A DNA stretch of 64,000 nucleotides. Source: Paludibacteraceae bacterium (lineage in GTDB: Bacteria > Bacteroidota > Bacteroidia > Bacteroidales > Paludibacteraceae). The translations under genes were made by a program, and so were the position numbers. This document shows positions 38,907-49,797 of this stretch, in pieces. The DNA is taken from positions 1-64,000 of the forward strand of contig JAFSPA010000013.1 in assembly GCA_017443145.1 (NCBI GenBank), in the 5' to 3' direction. The notes below the pieces were generated by a model. It made no database searches, was not told where the DNA came from, and saw only the letters and a list, made by a program, of their open reading frames with translations. How positions within the stretch are numbered: the stretch's first letter is position 1; every line of letters starts with the position of its first letter.

Positions 38907-40169
38907 ATGGCTAAAAACGAAGAGTCAGTCAACTTGATTGACATTTTTAAGGAGTTTAAAGACTTCAAAAACATCGACCGCCAGACGTTTATTAACGTAC
39001 TGGAGGACTCTTTCCGCAATGTGATTGCGAAAATGTATGGTACAGACGCTAACTACGACGTCATCATTAACCCGGACAAAGGCGACTTGGAAATCTACCG
39101 CAACCGTCTGGTGATGGAAGATGGCGACGTGGCTAATCCGGAGACACAGATTGAGCTGAGCGAAGCGCGTCAGATTGATGACGAAGCCGAAATCGGCGAT
39201 GAAATCACGGATAAAGTGGAGTTCTCGTCCTTTGGACGTCGTATGATTCTTAACCTGCGCCAGACCTTGGCAAGTAAGATTCTGGAACTGCAGAAAGAGA
39301 ACCTGTACCTCAAATATTCGGATATGTTGGGTCAAGTGGTTAGCGGCGAGCTCTATCAGGTTTGGAAGAAAGAGATGCTGCTGCTCGACGATGAAGGTAA
39401 TGAGCTGTATCTGCCGAAGCAGAACCAGATTCCGACGGATTTCTACCGCAAAGGTGATACCGTTCGCGCCGTGGTAGTGCAAGTGGAGAACAAAAACCAG
39501 AACCCGAAGATTATCCTGAGCCGTACCAGCCCGTTGTTCCTGCAACGTCTGTTCGAGCAAGAAGTGCCGGAAGTGCATGATGGTCTGATTGCGATTAAGA
39601 ATATCGCTCGTATTCCCGGTGAGCGCGCAAAAGTGGCTGTTGAGAGCTTCGACGACCGTATCGATCCTGTGGGCGCGTGCGTAGGTATTAAAGGTGCTCG
39701 TATTCACGGTATCGTTCGCGAGCTGCGTAACGAGAATATCGACGTAATCAACTATTCGTCCAATATCAAACTATATATCCAACGTGCGCTGTCACCGGCG
39801 AAGATCTCGTCGATGATTGTGAACGAGGAAGAGAAGAAAGCCGACGTTTATCTGAAGCCCGAAGAAGTGAGTCTGGCTATCGGTAAAGGCGGTTTCAATA
39901 TCAAGTTGGCTTCGATGCTGACCGGTTACCAAATCGACGTATATCGTGAAAGCGAAGAGGAAGATATCGAAGATATCTACTTGGACGAGTTCAATGACGA
40001 AATCGATCAATGGGTACTCGATGCCTTCAAGCAAATGGGTCTGGATACCGCTAAGGCTGTTCTCGGCACACCGAAAGAAGAGCTGCTGAAAGGTACTGAC
40101 CTCGAGGAAGAGACCGTTGACCACGTACTCGAAGTGCTTGCTGCCGAATTTGAAGACGAACAAAACTAA
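38907..40169 (+). CDS. nusA: Transcription termination/antitermination protein NusA
   Basis: Binds RNA polymerase and nascent RNA. N-terminal domain (1-125), S1 domain (about 130-200), two KH domains with VGACVGIKGARIHGI and SLAIGKGGFNIKLAS, and an acidic C-terminus ending AAEFEDEQN. 420 residues; the two E. coli acidic repeats are absent, as usual outside Proteobacteria. Lies 51 nt after rimP. Confidence 0.96.
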   Translation: MAKNEESVNLIDIFKEFKDFKNIDRQTFINVLEDSFRNVIAKMYGTDANYDVIINPDKGDLEIYRNRLVMEDGDVANPETQIELSEARQIDDEAEIGDEITDKVEFSSFGRRMILNLRQTLASKILELQKENLYLKYSDMLGQVVSGELYQVWKKEMLLLDDEGNELYLPKQNQIPTDFYRKGDTVRAVVVQVENKNQNPKIILSRTSPLFLQRLFEQEVPEVHDGLIAIKNIARIPGERAKVAVESFDDRIDPVGACVGIKGARIHGIVRELRNENIDVINYSSNIKLYIQRALSPAKISSMIVNEEEKKADVYLKPEEVSLAIGKGGFNIKLASMLTGYQIDVYRESEEEDIEDIYLDEFNDEIDQWVLDAFKQMGLDTAKAVLGTPKEELLKGTDLEEETVDHVLEVLAAEFEDEQN

Positions 40170-40196
40170 ATACTAAAAACTGAAAATTGAATCACT

Positions 40197-42875
40197 ATGG
40201 CAATTAAACTTATCAAAGCTTGTAAAGAATTGAACATTGGCATGTCCACCGCCATTGAATTCTGTGCAAAGCAGGGTAAGGAAATCGCCGTTGATCCGAA
40301 TACGCGAATTGACGACGACCTGTATCTGCTTCTTGCTAAGGAATTTAACAAGGACATGGCTCTTAAACTGGAGGCAGATAAACAGGCCGCAGAACGTCAA
40401 AAAGCTATGAGTGCACAACAAACCGTTGTGGACGAACAGCCTGCGACTCATAATCAGCCGAAAGTAGTAGGTAAAATCGATTTGGATGCCGAGAAGAAGG
40501 CGAAAGAAGAGGCCAAACGCAAAGCCGCTGAGGAAGCAAAGAAAGCGGAAGAAGCGCGTAAAGCCGAAGAACGTCGTCGTGAACTCGAAGAGGCAGCCAA
40601 GAAAGAGGAAGAAGCCCGCAAAGCTGCTGCCGAAGCCAAACGTATGGCCGAAGAAGAGGCTAAACGTAAGGAAGAGGCAAAGAAGACGGAAGTGTTCAAA
40701 CTCGCTCGTCCTGAACTCAAAAACCAACCTAAAGTGGTGGGTAAAATCGACTTGAGTGCCATTAATCAAGCTACTCACCCAGGTAAGAAGTCCAAGGAAG
40801 AGAAGAAGAAAGAGCGCGAAGAACGTCAACAACAGCAACAACAGCTGCGCGAACAGAACGCAGAAAAACGTAAACGCGAACGCATCAAACAAAACAAGGT
40901 GGACATTAATGATGCGCGCAACCAAAAAGGTAAATCCAAGAACAAGAAACCGATTAAGGTTGAGATAGACGACGAAGAAGTACAACGTCAAATCAAAGAG
41001 ACGCTGAACCGATTGCAAGCTCAAAAGGGCGGTAAAACCGCTACCAGTAAGCATAAACGTGAGCGTCGTGAGCAAGAACGTGAGAAATTAGCCGAAGCGC
41101 GTGCGGAGGAACAAGCACAATCGAAAGTGCTGAAACTTACGGAGTTCGTGACGGCAAACGACCTGGCTACGATGATGAATGTGCCGGTGAATAAAGTTAT
41201 CGGAACGTGTATGATGCTCGGCGTGATGGTTAGTATCAACCAACGTCTTGACGCAGAAACCATCAACCTCGTGGCAGAAGAGTTCGGCTTCACGACCGAA
41301 TATGTTTCGCAACATGTGGTAGAGGAAATCAATGCCGACGAAGAAGTGAACGAGGAAGATGTGGAAGAACGCTGCCCGATCGTAACTGTGATGGGACACG
41401 TTGACCACGGTAAGACATCGCTGCTTGACCATATCCGTAACGCCAATGTGATTGCCGGTGAGGCCGGTGGTATCACACAACATATCGGTGCGTACAATGT
41501 GCAACTGAAGAACGGTCGTCACATCACTTTCCTCGATACTCCGGGTCACGAAGCATTTACAGCTATGCGTGCTCGTGGTGCGAAAGTGACGGATATTGCG
41601 ATTATTATCGTCGCTGCCGATGATGCTGTGATGCCGCAGACCGTTGAGGCAATCAACCACGCACAAGCTGCCGGTGTACCGATGATTTTCGCTATTAACA
41701 AATGCGATAAACCCGGAGCTAATCCCGATAAAATCAAGGAACAACTCAGTAACATGAATATTCTTGTCGAGGATTGGGGTGGTAAGTATCAGAGCCAGAA
41801 TATCTCGGCTAAGAAAGGTGACGGCGTTTACGAACTGCTGGAGAAAGTGCTGCTCGAGGCAGATATGTTGGAACTCAAGGCTAATCCGAAACGTCGTGCG
41901 AAAGGTTCTATTATCGAGTCTTCGTTGGACAAAGGTCGTGGCTATGTGGCTACAGTGCTTGTCAGCGATGGAACACTCCACATGGGAGATATCGTGTTGG
42001 CAGGAACATATCACGGTAAGATTAAAGCTATGTTCAACGAGCGTGGCGCACGTATCCAACAAGCGCTTCCTGGCGAACCGTGCTTAATCCTTGGCTTGAA
42101 TGGTGCTCCGCAGGCCGGTGACGAATTCAATGTGCTGACAACCGAGCAAGAAGCCCGTGATATCGCGAATAAACGCGAACAACTGCAACGTGAGCAATCA
42201 CTCCGCACAAAGAAACATATCGGTTTGGACGAGATTGGTCGCCGTCTGGCTATTGGTGACTTCAAGGAACTCAATATCATCATCAAGGGTGACGTGGATG
42301 GTTCTGTTGAAGCTTTGACAGACTCGCTTATTAAACTCTCGACAGAGAATATCCAAGTGAACGTCATTCACGGTGGAGTAGGTGCTATTTCTGATAGCGA
42401 CGTGCTGTTGGCAGCTGCTTCTGACGCAGTTATTGTCGGCTTTAATGTTCGTCCGACTTCTACGGCACGCAAGATGGCCGATGAACAGGAAGTAGATATT
42501 CATATCTATTCCATCATCTACGACGCTATCGAAGAAGTCAAGGCCGCTATGGAAGGTATGCTTTCACCCGATATCAAGGAAGAAGTTACTGCCACACTCG
42601 AAGTGCTGCAGGCTTTCCATATCTCGAAAGTGGGAACGATTGCCGGTTGTATTGTGCGTGAAGGTAAAGTTAAGCGTACGAATAAATGCCGCGTGATTCG
42701 TGACGGTATCGTGATACATACCAGCGAGTTAAGTTCACTCAAGCATGGTAAAGACGACGTCAAAGAAATGGGTCTGAACCAGGAATGCGGTTTGAGTATC
42801 AAGAACTTCAACGACGTGAAAGAAGGCGATATCATCGAGACCTTCGAACAAATCGAAGTGGCAAAGACGCTGTAG
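40197..42875 (+). CDS. infB: Translation initiation factor IF-2
   Basis: The GTPase that places initiator tRNA. An IF2_N domain (1-60) is followed by a long Lys/Glu/Ala-rich linker (about 60-310) that also leaves open frames on the opposite strand. The G domain has [21 protein letters not shown] and INKCDKPG, then the C-terminal barrels. The DNA motif for [10 protein letters not shown] occurs twice in the linker. 892 residues. Followed by a strong terminator. Confidence 0.97.
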   Translation: MAIKLIKACKELNIGMSTAIEFCAKQGKEIAVDPNTRIDDDLYLLLAKEFNKDMALKLEADKQAAERQKAMSAQQTVVDEQPATHNQPKVVGKIDLDAEKKAKEEAKRKAAEEAKKAEEARKAEERRRELEEAAKKEEEARKAAAEAKRMAEEEAKRKEEAKKTEVFKLARPELKNQPKVVGKIDLSAINQATHPGKKSKEEKKKEREERQQQQQQLREQNAEKRKRERIKQNKVDINDARNQKGKSKNKKPIKVEIDDEEVQRQIKETLNRLQAQKGGKTATSKHKRERREQEREKLAEARAEEQAQSKVLKLTEFVTANDLATMMNVPVNKVIGTCMMLGVMVSINQRLDAETINLVAEEFGFTTEYVSQHVVEEINADEEVNEEDVEERCPIVTVMGHVDHGKTSLLDHIRNANVIAGEAGGITQHIGAYNVQLKNGRHITFLDTPGHEAFTAMRARGAKVTDIAIIIVAADDAVMPQTVEAINHAQAAGVPMIFAINKCDKPGANPDKIKEQLSNMNILVEDWGGKYQSQNISAKKGDGVYELLEKVLLEADMLELKANPKRRAKGSIIESSLDKGRGYVATVLVSDGTLHMGDIVLAGTYHGKIKAMFNERGARIQQALPGEPCLILGLNGAPQAGDEFNVLTTEQEARDIANKREQLQREQSLRTKKHIGLDEIGRRLAIGDFKELNIIIKGDVDGSVEALTDSLIKLSTENIQVNVIHGGVGAISDSDVLLAAASDAVIVGFNVRPTSTARKMADEQEVDIHIYSIIYDAIEEVKAAMEGMLSPDIKEEVTATLEVLQAFHISKVGTIAGCIVREGKVKRTNKCRVIRDGIVIHTSELSSLKHGKDDVKEMGLNQECGLSIKNFNDVKEGDIIETFEQIEVAKTL

Positions 42876-42893
42876 GGGCGTACAACAGATACG

Positions 42894-42926
42894 AAAAAGG
42901 AACTCCAACGCGGAGTTCCTTTTTTA
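42894..42926 (+). terminator. Terminator of the rimP-nusA-infB operon
   Basis: GGAACTCC, loop AACG, GGAGTTCC with flanking A and T runs, between infB and pgi; it can serve both strands. Confidence 0.85.
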
Positions 42927-42949
42927 TTGTAAAGTTTGTATTGCCGATT

Positions 42950-44275
42950 TTATAGTCTTGCCTTAATAGCTTTGGACTCTTCTTCGTAACCGGGTTTATC
43001 GAGAAGAGCGAACATATTCTTCTTGTACGCTTCTACACCTGGTTGGTTGAACGGATTGATACCCAGCAGGTAACCGCTGATACCGCAACCACGCTCGAAG
43101 AAGTAAATGAGCTCGCCCAGATAGTACTCGTTAAGTTCCGGCAGGATGATTTGCATATTAGGCACACCACCATCTACGTGCGCAATCTGCGTGCCGAGTT
43201 CTGCCATCTTATTGACTTCGTCCACACGTTTGCCAGCCAAGAAATTGAGGCCGTCGAGGTTTTGTTCGTCGTGAGGGAAGATGACTTCGTGATTCGGTTT
43301 AGCCACAGAAATAACCGTTTCCATGAGATGACGTTCACCGTCTTGGATATATTGTCCCATAGAGTGCAAGTCGGTTGTGAAGTCTACGGAAGCAGGGAAG
43401 ATTCCTTTATGCTCTTTGCCTTCCGACTCTCCGTAGAGTTGTTTCCACCACTCAGAAACATAGTGCAGTTTCGGATGGAAGTTTACAAGCAGTTCGATCT
43501 TCTTACCTTCCTTCTGATAGAGAACATTACGCGCAGCTGCATAGAGCGCAGCAGGGTTCTCTTCGAACGGAGTGTCGATGCCGCAAACCTGCATCATGCG
43601 CTCTGCACCATCAATCAGTTTGTAGATGTCAAATCCTGCGCAAGCGATTGGCAGCAAACCAACAGGCGAAAGAACAGAGAACCGTCCACCTACGTTATCT
43701 TCAATAACGAACGTCTTGTAACCTTCCTGTGTGGCGAGTGTGCGAAGTGCTCCGCGTTTAGCATCTGTGATGCAAACGATAAGCTCTTTGGCTGCTGCTT
43801 TACCTGCTTGTTGCTCGAGTTGTGTCTTGAGCAAACGGAAAGCCAATGCGGGCTCGGTTGTTGTTCCGGACTTGGAGATAGAGATAATACCGAAACGTTT
43901 GTCTTTGAGCAAAGTCTGCAGTTCATAGAGATAATCCTCACCAATATTCTGTCCGGCATAAACAATTTGTTTTCCGCCCTCGAGTTGTGCGAATGAAGAT
44001 TGCAACGCTTCATTAACTGCCTTCGCGCCAAGATAACTACCGCCAATACCAATGCAAACGATGATGTCGCATTTGTTGCGGAGTAGGTTGGCTGTAGCCT
44101 GAATATCGTCTAATTGTACACGGATATCAGCCGGGAGATTCACCCAACCGAGGAAATCATTACCCAGACCTGTACCGTTTACAAGGTCAGATTGAGCCTT
44201 TGCTACTTGTGCTTTGTACGCTGCAACCGCTGCATTGTTGGTCGCTTTTGCGTAAGAGAATTGAATGTCTTTCAT
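42950..44275 (-). CDS. pgi: Glucose-6-phosphate isomerase
   Basis: Interconverts glucose-6-P and fructose-6-P. 441 residues, the short bacterial form. Sugar-phosphate binding: [13 protein letters not shown] (about 75-87) and [13 protein letters not shown] (about 134-146). Catalytic Glu in [14 protein letters not shown] and a late Lys in [15 protein letters not shown]. Third gene of lysS-gpsA-pgi, 18 nt after gpsA. Confidence 0.97.
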   Translation of the reverse strand: MKDIQFSYAKATNNAAVAAYKAQVAKAQSDLVNGTGLGNDFLGWVNLPADIRVQLDDIQATANLLRNKCDIIVCIGIGGSYLGAKAVNEALQSSFAQLEGGKQIVYAGQNIGEDYLYELQTLLKDKRFGIISISKSGTTTEPALAFRLLKTQLEQQAGKAAAKELIVCITDAKRGALRTLATQEGYKTFVIEDNVGGRFSVLSPVGLLPIACAGFDIYKLIDGAERMMQVCGIDTPFEENPAALYAAARNVLYQKEGKKIELLVNFHPKLHYVSEWWKQLYGESEGKEHKGIFPASVDFTTDLHSMGQYIQDGERHLMETVISVAKPNHEVIFPHDEQNLDGLNFLAGKRVDEVNKMAELGTQIAHVDGGVPNMQIILPELNEYYLGELIYFFERGCGISGYLLGINPFNQPGVEAYKKNMFALLDKPGYEEESKAIKARL

Positions 44276-44293
44276 GGTATAAAGATTTAAAGA

Positions 44294-45286
44294 TTATTGC
44301 AATTGTTGGGTTAGCTCTTTCACCACGATAGTTGGTGAGTGGTGATTGAAGAGAATGTCGTAAATGGCATCTACTATTGGAAGGCTGCAATGCACTTTCT
44401 CGTTGAGCGCGTGAATTGCCTGAGTGCCGTAATAGCCTTCGGCTACCATTTCCATCTCCATTTGAGCAGCCTTGACGGAATAGCCCATGCCGATCATTTG
44501 TCCGAATTGGCGGTTACGGCTGAATTTGGAGTAGCAAGTTACGAGCACGTCGCCTAAGTATCCGCTGGCGTTGATTTCGCGGTTCTCCTCCTTACCGAGT
44601 GCGTCAGCAAAACGCTGAATCTCTTGAATGGCATTGGAGATGAGCACAGCTTGGAAGTTGTCGCCATAACGGAGACTATGACACAGACCTGCCGCGATAG
44701 CGTAGATATTCTTCATAACGGACGAATACTCAAGGCCATCAACGTCTGTTGATGGGGTGGTGCGCACAAAGTCCGTTTCGAAGAGTTGACCTAATTCTTT
44801 TGCGTACTCGAGGTCTAAACAGCCGATAGTGAGGTAGGAGAGACGTTCGAGCGCAATCTCTTCGGCATGGCAAGGACCGGCAATGATAGCCAGTTTATCC
44901 ATTGGCACATCGAACTTATTGTGCAGATAATCTGTTATGAGCACATTCTCTGAAGGAATCATACCTTTGACGGCAGAGATAATCGTCTTGCCTGTGAGCT
45001 TGGTGCGGATCTTCTTAAGGGTCTGCAGGACATAAGGTGATGGGATAGCGAGAATCAGAATGTCGGAATCCTTAATGGTGTTGTTGATGTTAGCCGAGAA
45101 CGTGATTCTCGACGTATCAAACTTGGCATTTGTTAGGTAGCCCGGATTCTTGCCAGTGGCTTGGAACTCGTTGATAGTCAACTGCTTGCGCATATACCAA
45201 TTGATATGCACTTGGTTGAGCATCACGATTTTTGCCAAGGCTGTTGCCCAACTGCCACTTCCTAAAATAGCAACTCGTTTGTCCAT
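44294..45286 (-). CDS. gpsA: Glycerol-3-phosphate dehydrogenase [NAD(P)+]
   Basis: Makes sn-glycerol-3-phosphate for phospholipids. Rossmann start VAILGSGSWATALAKI; substrate-site block ISAVKGMIPSEN and AGPCHAEEIALERLSYLTIG; catalytic Lys in EYSSVMKNIYAIAAGLC. 330 residues. Twelve bases after lysS. Confidence 0.96.
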   Translation of the reverse strand: MDKRVAILGSGSWATALAKIVMLNQVHINWYMRKQLTINEFQATGKNPGYLTNAKFDTSRITFSANINNTIKDSDILILAIPSPYVLQTLKKIRTKLTGKTIISAVKGMIPSENVLITDYLHNKFDVPMDKLAIIAGPCHAEEIALERLSYLTIGCLDLEYAKELGQLFETDFVRTTPSTDVDGLEYSSVMKNIYAIAAGLCHSLRYGDNFQAVLISNAIQEIQRFADALGKEENREINASGYLGDVLVTCYSKFSRNRQFGQMIGMGYSVKAAQMEMEMVAEGYYGTQAIHALNEKVHCSLPIVDAIYDILFNHHSPTIVVKELTQQLQ

Positions 45287-45298
45287 ATTATGTGTTAT

Positions 45299-46828
45299 TT
45301 AGTTCGTTACTTCCGGCTTCATAGTCGGGAAGAGTAGTACTTCTTGAATGGTCGGTTGACCGGTCATAAACATTGCCAGACGGTCAATACCAATACCTAT
45401 ACCCGATGTAGGCGGCATACCATACTCAAGTGCGCGCATGAAGTCGTGGTCAATCACCATCGCTTCGTCGTCGCCTTTGTCGGCAAGCTTCATCTGTTCT
45501 ACAAAGCGGTTGTATTGATCTATCGGGTCATTGAGCTCAGAGTAAGCGTTCGCCAACTCTTTGCCATTAACCATCAACTCAAAACGCTCGGTCAGACCGG
45601 GTTTGGAGCGATGCATCTTCGTCAGCGGTGACATCTCCACCGGATAATCGGTGATGAAAGTAGGCTGAATAAACGTGCCTTCACAGGTCTCGCCGAAGAT
45701 TTCATCGATAAGCTTACCCTTGCCCATCCTTTGCGTATCCTCTACGCCGAGTTTCTTTGCTTCTGCGCGAATCTCATCTTCGCTCATATTGGCTAAATCG
45801 AGACCGGTTTTCTCTTTTATGGCATCGAGAATAGGTAAGCGGCGATACGGCGCCTTGAAGTCCACCTCGTGGTCACCAATCTGCACCTTGGTTGTACCGT
45901 TAACGGCGATCGCGATGCGCTCAAGCAGTTTCTCTGTGAAGGACATCATCCAGTTATAGTCCTTGTATTGCACGTATAACTCCATGCAAGTGAACTCAGG
46001 ATTATGGTTGCGGTCCATACCTTCGTTACGGAAGTTACGGCCAATCTCGTACACGCCTTCAAAACCGCCTACGATAAGGCGTTTGAGGTAGAGCTCGGTA
46101 GCGATACGCAGATACATGTCCACGTCGAGCGTGTTATGATGCGTGATGAAAGGACGAGCTGAAGCACCACCCGCAATCTGCTGTAGAATAGGGGTTTCTA
46201 CTTCCGTATATCCTGCCTCGTCGAAGACCTGACGCATGGTGCGGAGAATAGCTGCTCGCTTGAGGAAGGTATCCTTCACGCCCTCATTAACCACGAGGTC
46301 CACATAACGCTGACGATAGCGCTGTTCCGGATCGTTGAAGCCGTCATATGCTACGCCGTCTTTGTATTTCACGATGGGTAGCGGCTTGAGAGATTTCGCC
46401 AGCACGGTCAGTTTCTTGGCATGCACAGATATTTCGCCCATTTGTGTGCGGAAAACAAAGCCCTCGATGCCGATATAATCGCCGATGTCAAGCAGTTTCT
46501 TAAACACTACATTATACATTTGCTGCTCGATGGTCTCGGGCTGCTGGCCTTCTTCTATCGGTGCCTGAATATCATCGCGGCTGACATAGACCTGAATACG
46601 GCCTTTGGAATCCTGTATCTCAATGAAGGAAGCCTTACCCATGATTCGCTTGGACATGAGACGTCCTGCGATAGAAACGGGTTTACTTTCCCATTCGTCA
46701 AAATGCTCCTTGATATCGGTCGAGTGACCGGTTACTACATATTCGTCAGCGGGGTAGGGATTGATACCCATCTCGCGCATAGTCTGCAAACTCTGTCTAC
46801 GTACTAACTCTTGTTCTGATAACTCCAT
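45299..46828 (-). CDS. lysS: Lysyl-tRNA synthetase (class II)
   Basis: OB-fold tRNA-binding domain (about 55-150), then the class II core: motif 2 in YEIGRNFRNEGMDRNHNPEF and motif 3 in SGIGIGIDRLAMFMTG. 509 residues, normal. First gene of its operon, 27 nt after the -7 box. Confidence 0.97.
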   Translation of the reverse strand: MELSEQELVRRQSLQTMREMGINPYPADEYVVTGHSTDIKEHFDEWESKPVSIAGRLMSKRIMGKASFIEIQDSKGRIQVYVSRDDIQAPIEEGQQPETIEQQMYNVVFKKLLDIGDYIGIEGFVFRTQMGEISVHAKKLTVLAKSLKPLPIVKYKDGVAYDGFNDPEQRYRQRYVDLVVNEGVKDTFLKRAAILRTMRQVFDEAGYTEVETPILQQIAGGASARPFITHHNTLDVDMYLRIATELYLKRLIVGGFEGVYEIGRNFRNEGMDRNHNPEFTCMELYVQYKDYNWMMSFTEKLLERIAIAVNGTTKVQIGDHEVDFKAPYRRLPILDAIKEKTGLDLANMSEDEIRAEAKKLGVEDTQRMGKGKLIDEIFGETCEGTFIQPTFITDYPVEMSPLTKMHRSKPGLTERFELMVNGKELANAYSELNDPIDQYNRFVEQMKLADKGDDEAMVIDHDFMRALEYGMPPTSGIGIGIDRLAMFMTGQPTIQEVLLFPTMKPEVTN

Positions 46829-46854
46829 TCTAAGTCTAATTTACAAATTTGGCG

Positions 46855-46886
46855 CAAAGGTACAGCTTTTTTTTTATTTATGCAAA
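46855..46886 (-). promoter_or_regulatory. Promoter of lysS-gpsA-pgi
   Basis: Minus strand TTTG (46886-46883) and TACCTTTG (46862-46855), 20 nt apart. Confidence 0.75.
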
Positions 46887-46943
46887 TAAAAAATGCGGAA
46901 AGTTATTTTTTCCGCACTTTTTATGATTATTGCCACGTAAGCA

Positions 46944-48572
46944 TTACATCATACCTCCCATGCCGGGATTTGGCATTACGGGAGCAGGATTTTCCTCTTT
47001 TTTATCAGTAATAACGCATTCTGTTGTCAGGAACATTCCTGCGATAGAAGCGGCGTTCTCAAGGGCAACACGAGCAACCTTGGCCGGATCAACAACACCA
47101 TGCTGTTTGAGGTTCTGATACTCATCGAGACGGGCGTTGTAACCAAAGTCACCTTTGCCTGCACGCACCTTATCAACGACTACAGCGCCTTCTTTGCCTG
47201 CGTTGCTGACAATCTGACGCAGCGGCTCTTCAATAGCGCGACGTACAATCTCGATACCGGTTTGCTCGTCTTCGTTATCGCCTTTAACCTTATTGAGAGC
47301 CTCTTGTGCGCGGATATAAGCCACACCGCCGCCAGGAACGATACCTTCTTCGATAGCAGCACGAGTCGCACTTAGTGCATCATCTACGCGGTCTTTCTTC
47401 TCTTTCATCTCCACTTCGGAAGCAGCACCTACATTGAGTTGCGCTACTCCGCCGGCGAGTTTAGCCAGACGCTCTTGCAGTTTCTCTTTGTCGTAAGAAG
47501 ACTTGGTGGCAGCTATTTGCGCTTTAATTTGTGCTACGCGAGCAGCAATAGTTTCTTTGTCACCGGCACCATTGACAATAGTAGTATTGTCTTTGCTGAC
47601 AGTGATGCTTTCGGCTGTACCAAGCATGTCAAGGGTAGCTTGCTCCAATTTGATACCTTTCTCTTCGCTGATAACAGTTCCGCCGGTGAGAATAGCGATA
47701 TCTTCGAGCATCTCTTTGCGGCGATCACCAAAGCCCGGAGCTTTCACAGCGCAGATCTTGAGTTGTGCGCGGAGACGGTTAACCACAAGCGTTGTAAGTG
47801 CTTCGCTATCAACATCTTCCGCGATAATCAGCAACGGACGGCCACTTTGTACAGCGGGTTCGAGAACAGGAAGCAGTTCCTTTAAATTGGATATTTTTTT
47901 GTCGTGGATAAGTATATACGGCTTGTCCATTTCCACTTCCATGGTCTCGGTATTGGTAACAAAATACGGGCTGATATAACCGCGGTCGAACTGCATACCT
48001 TGCACCACTTCGATAGTGGTATCCATACCTTTTGCTTCGCCGATAGTGATGACGCCGTCTTTGCTAACCTTGCGCATAGCATCAGCAATCAGCTTACCGA
48101 TTTCAGCATCGTTATTGGCGGAAATAGTAGCTACTTGTTCGATTTTATCGAAGTCATTGCCAACCACTTCGGATTGCTCCTTAATGTTAGCCACAACGGC
48201 AGCAACGGCCTTGTCGATACCGCGTTTGAGGTCCATCGGATTTGCACCGGCAGTAACATTCTTCAGGCCAACACCAACGATTGCTTGTGCCAAAACAGTA
48301 GCGGTTGTTGTACCGTCACCAGCTTGGTCTCCGGTCTTGGAAGCCACTTCCTTAACGAGTTGTGCACCCAGATTCTCACGAGCATCGGGAAGCTCAATCT
48401 CTTTAGCAACTGTCACACCGTCCTTGGTGATTTGCGGTGCACCGTACTTCTTTTCGATAATCACATTGCGACCTTTCGGGCCAAGTGTCACTTTGACAGC
48501 GTCAGCCAGCTGGTCGACACCACGTTTGAGAGCATCACGTGCCTCAATATTGTACATTAATTCTTTTGCCAT
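46944..48572 (-). CDS. groEL: Chaperonin GroEL
   Basis: The 60-kDa chaperonin subunit. ATP site: [17 protein letters not shown] and [14 protein letters not shown]; hinge and apical parts normal. It ends with the usual Gly/Met tail (NPGMGGMM). 542 residues. Thirty-six bases after groES. Confidence 0.98.
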   Translation of the reverse strand: MAKELMYNIEARDALKRGVDQLADAVKVTLGPKGRNVIIEKKYGAPQITKDGVTVAKEIELPDARENLGAQLVKEVASKTGDQAGDGTTTATVLAQAIVGVGLKNVTAGANPMDLKRGIDKAVAAVVANIKEQSEVVGNDFDKIEQVATISANNDAEIGKLIADAMRKVSKDGVITIGEAKGMDTTIEVVQGMQFDRGYISPYFVTNTETMEVEMDKPYILIHDKKISNLKELLPVLEPAVQSGRPLLIIAEDVDSEALTTLVVNRLRAQLKICAVKAPGFGDRRKEMLEDIAILTGGTVISEEKGIKLEQATLDMLGTAESITVSKDNTTIVNGAGDKETIAARVAQIKAQIAATKSSYDKEKLQERLAKLAGGVAQLNVGAASEVEMKEKKDRVDDALSATRAAIEEGIVPGGGVAYIRAQEALNKVKGDNEDEQTGIEIVRRAIEEPLRQIVSNAGKEGAVVVDKVRAGKGDFGYNARLDEYQNLKQHGVVDPAKVARVALENAASIAGMFLTTECVITDKKEENPAPVMPNPGMGGMM

Positions 48573-48608
48573 AATCGTAGATTGTTAAATGGTTAAAGCG
48601 TTCAATCG

Positions 48609-48881
48609 TTAAGCGAGTACCGCTAATACGTCGCTTTGCCTCATGATTAATAGTTTCTCATTGTCGATTTCGATTTCTGTGCCGGCATATTTGCCATACA
48701 GAATTTGGTCACCCTGTTTGAGGACCATTTCTTCGTCTTTGGTGCCTTGTCCTACGGCAAGAACTTCGCCACGTAATGGCTTTTCTTTTGCGCTGTCAGG
48801 AATAATAATTCCTGCAGCCGTTGTTGTTTCTGCAGCTACCGGTCTAACCAGTACTCTGTCTGCTAAGGGTCTAACTTTCAT
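48609..48881 (-). CDS. groES: Co-chaperonin GroES
   Basis: The lid of the GroEL chamber. 90 residues: VRPLADRVLVRPV, a mobile loop (AAETTTAAGIIIPDSAKEKP), GEVLAVGQG and a YGKYAGTEIEID end. No standard promoter lies directly upstream; a 13-bp inverted repeat does. Confidence 0.97.
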   Translation of the reverse strand: MKVRPLADRVLVRPVAAETTTAAGIIIPDSAKEKPLRGEVLAVGQGTKDEEMVLKQGDQILYGKYAGTEIEIDNEKLLIMRQSDVLAVLA

Positions 48882-48914
48882 ATTATTTGTTGTTTATTAG
48901 TATCGTATTTCACC

Positions 48915-48954
48915 ACAAAAGCATGTTCAACAATTGTGCCAAACATGCTTTTGT
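48915..48954 (-). promoter_or_regulatory. Inverted repeat upstream of groES
   Basis: ACAAAAGCATGTT (48915-48927) and AACATGCTTTTGT (48942-48954) are perfect inverted copies 14 nt apart. It may terminate the upstream SIMPL gene. Because a near-consensus TGCTTTTG lies inside it, it may instead be an operator for groESL. It is unlike CIRCE. Confidence 0.5.
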
Positions 48955-48978
48955 CAGTTTATTCTGCCAAAATGTCAG

Positions 48979-49662
48979 TTAGTTGAGCGAGTAATCAACT
49001 GTTGTGACAACGCGAACGTGTTTCATCCACGGCTGATATTGATCGTCCTCGATGGAGAATTGGCCTTGATAAGCATGACGAATACCACCGAGCTTGGAGT
49101 CGGAGTCATCTGCAAATTTCTGCGCCACGTTGCGAGCGTTCTTTGTTGCTTCTTCAATCATTTCCGGCTTCAATTCATTCAGTCCGTTGTATTGATAATC
49201 AATGGACCACTCGTCGGAGTTGATGATATAGCCGCGAGCAAGGAGTTCTGTTTGGCAGCCTTGGTTAGCGATCACTAAATCCACGTTATCTGTCGAGATA
49301 ATAACGGACGAGCTGATCGAGTAGTGGTACTCCGGTCTATCGCCGTAGTAACTTGCCCATTTGTCATAAACAGAAGTGTTACCTTGTTTAATCTCTTCGT
49401 CTTTAAATCCTTTGGAAATGAGGAACTTGCGCACTACTTGGTGCATATTCTCCACGTCATTGTAAACCGATTGCAGGTTATTTCCCAAGTACCCGAAACT
49501 GAACGGCCATACGACGTGGTCTGCCTTCACTTCGCGAGTTGAAAGACCCTTAACGGAAACAACACGGTCACGATTAGAGAACTGGTGAATACCGATGTAG
49601 ATAAAAAGCCCGGCTACGGCAACGCCTACAGCAATCAGAGCGGCTGAAACAATGTTTTTCAT
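48979..49662 (-). CDS. SIMPL (DUF541) domain protein
   Basis: A 227-residue protein with one N-terminal helix (about 6-25: ALIAVGVAVAGLFIYIGIH), either an uncleaved anchor or a signal. The SIMPL domain follows: VVSVKGLSTREVKADHVVWP, FLISKGFKDEEIKQGNTSV, SSVIISTDNVDLV, ATKNARNVAQKFADD. SIMPL proteins sit in the periplasm and their molecular role is unsettled. Single gene with its own promoter. Confidence 0.88.
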   Translation of the reverse strand: MKNIVSAALIAVGVAVAGLFIYIGIHQFSNRDRVVSVKGLSTREVKADHVVWPFSFGYLGNNLQSVYNDVENMHQVVRKFLISKGFKDEEIKQGNTSVYDKWASYYGDRPEYHYSISSSVIISTDNVDLVIANQGCQTELLARGYIINSDEWSIDYQYNGLNELKPEMIEEATKNARNVAQKFADDSDSKLGGIRHAYQGQFSIEDDQYQPWMKHVRVVTTVDYSLN

Positions 49663-49696
49663 AACATAAACATTTTAAAATTCGTTAATTTTGGCA

Positions 49697-49727
49697 CAAA
49701 GATATACTTTTTTTTGGACATATCAAA
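49697..49727 (-). promoter_or_regulatory. Promoter of the SIMPL gene
   Basis: Minus strand TTTG (49727-49724) and TATCTTTG (49704-49697), 19 nt apart; overlaps the divergent promoter next to it. Confidence 0.65.
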
Positions 49728-49744
49728 AAAAAACTATACTTTTG
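49713..49744 (+). promoter_or_regulatory. Promoter of the 171-aa secreted protein
   Basis: TTTG (49713-49716) and TACTTTTG (49737-49744), 20 nt apart; about 45 nt of leader follow. Confidence 0.7.
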
Positions 49745-49797
49745 CGGCGTTTTTTTAATTATTGGCAATAATTAACCGCAAAAATAATAATCATTGT

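Noticed and set aside
40173..41075. 300-codon frame opposite infB
   Set aside because: It is the reverse of the Lys/Glu/Ala-rich linker of IF-2, giving a Phe/Leu-rich nonsense sequence.
43043..43996. 317-codon frame opposite pgi
   Set aside because: It overlaps conserved pgi sequence completely and has no recognisable domain.
48915..48954. CIRCE heat-shock element
   Set aside because: The inverted repeat sequence and the 14-nt spacing do not match the CIRCE consensus.
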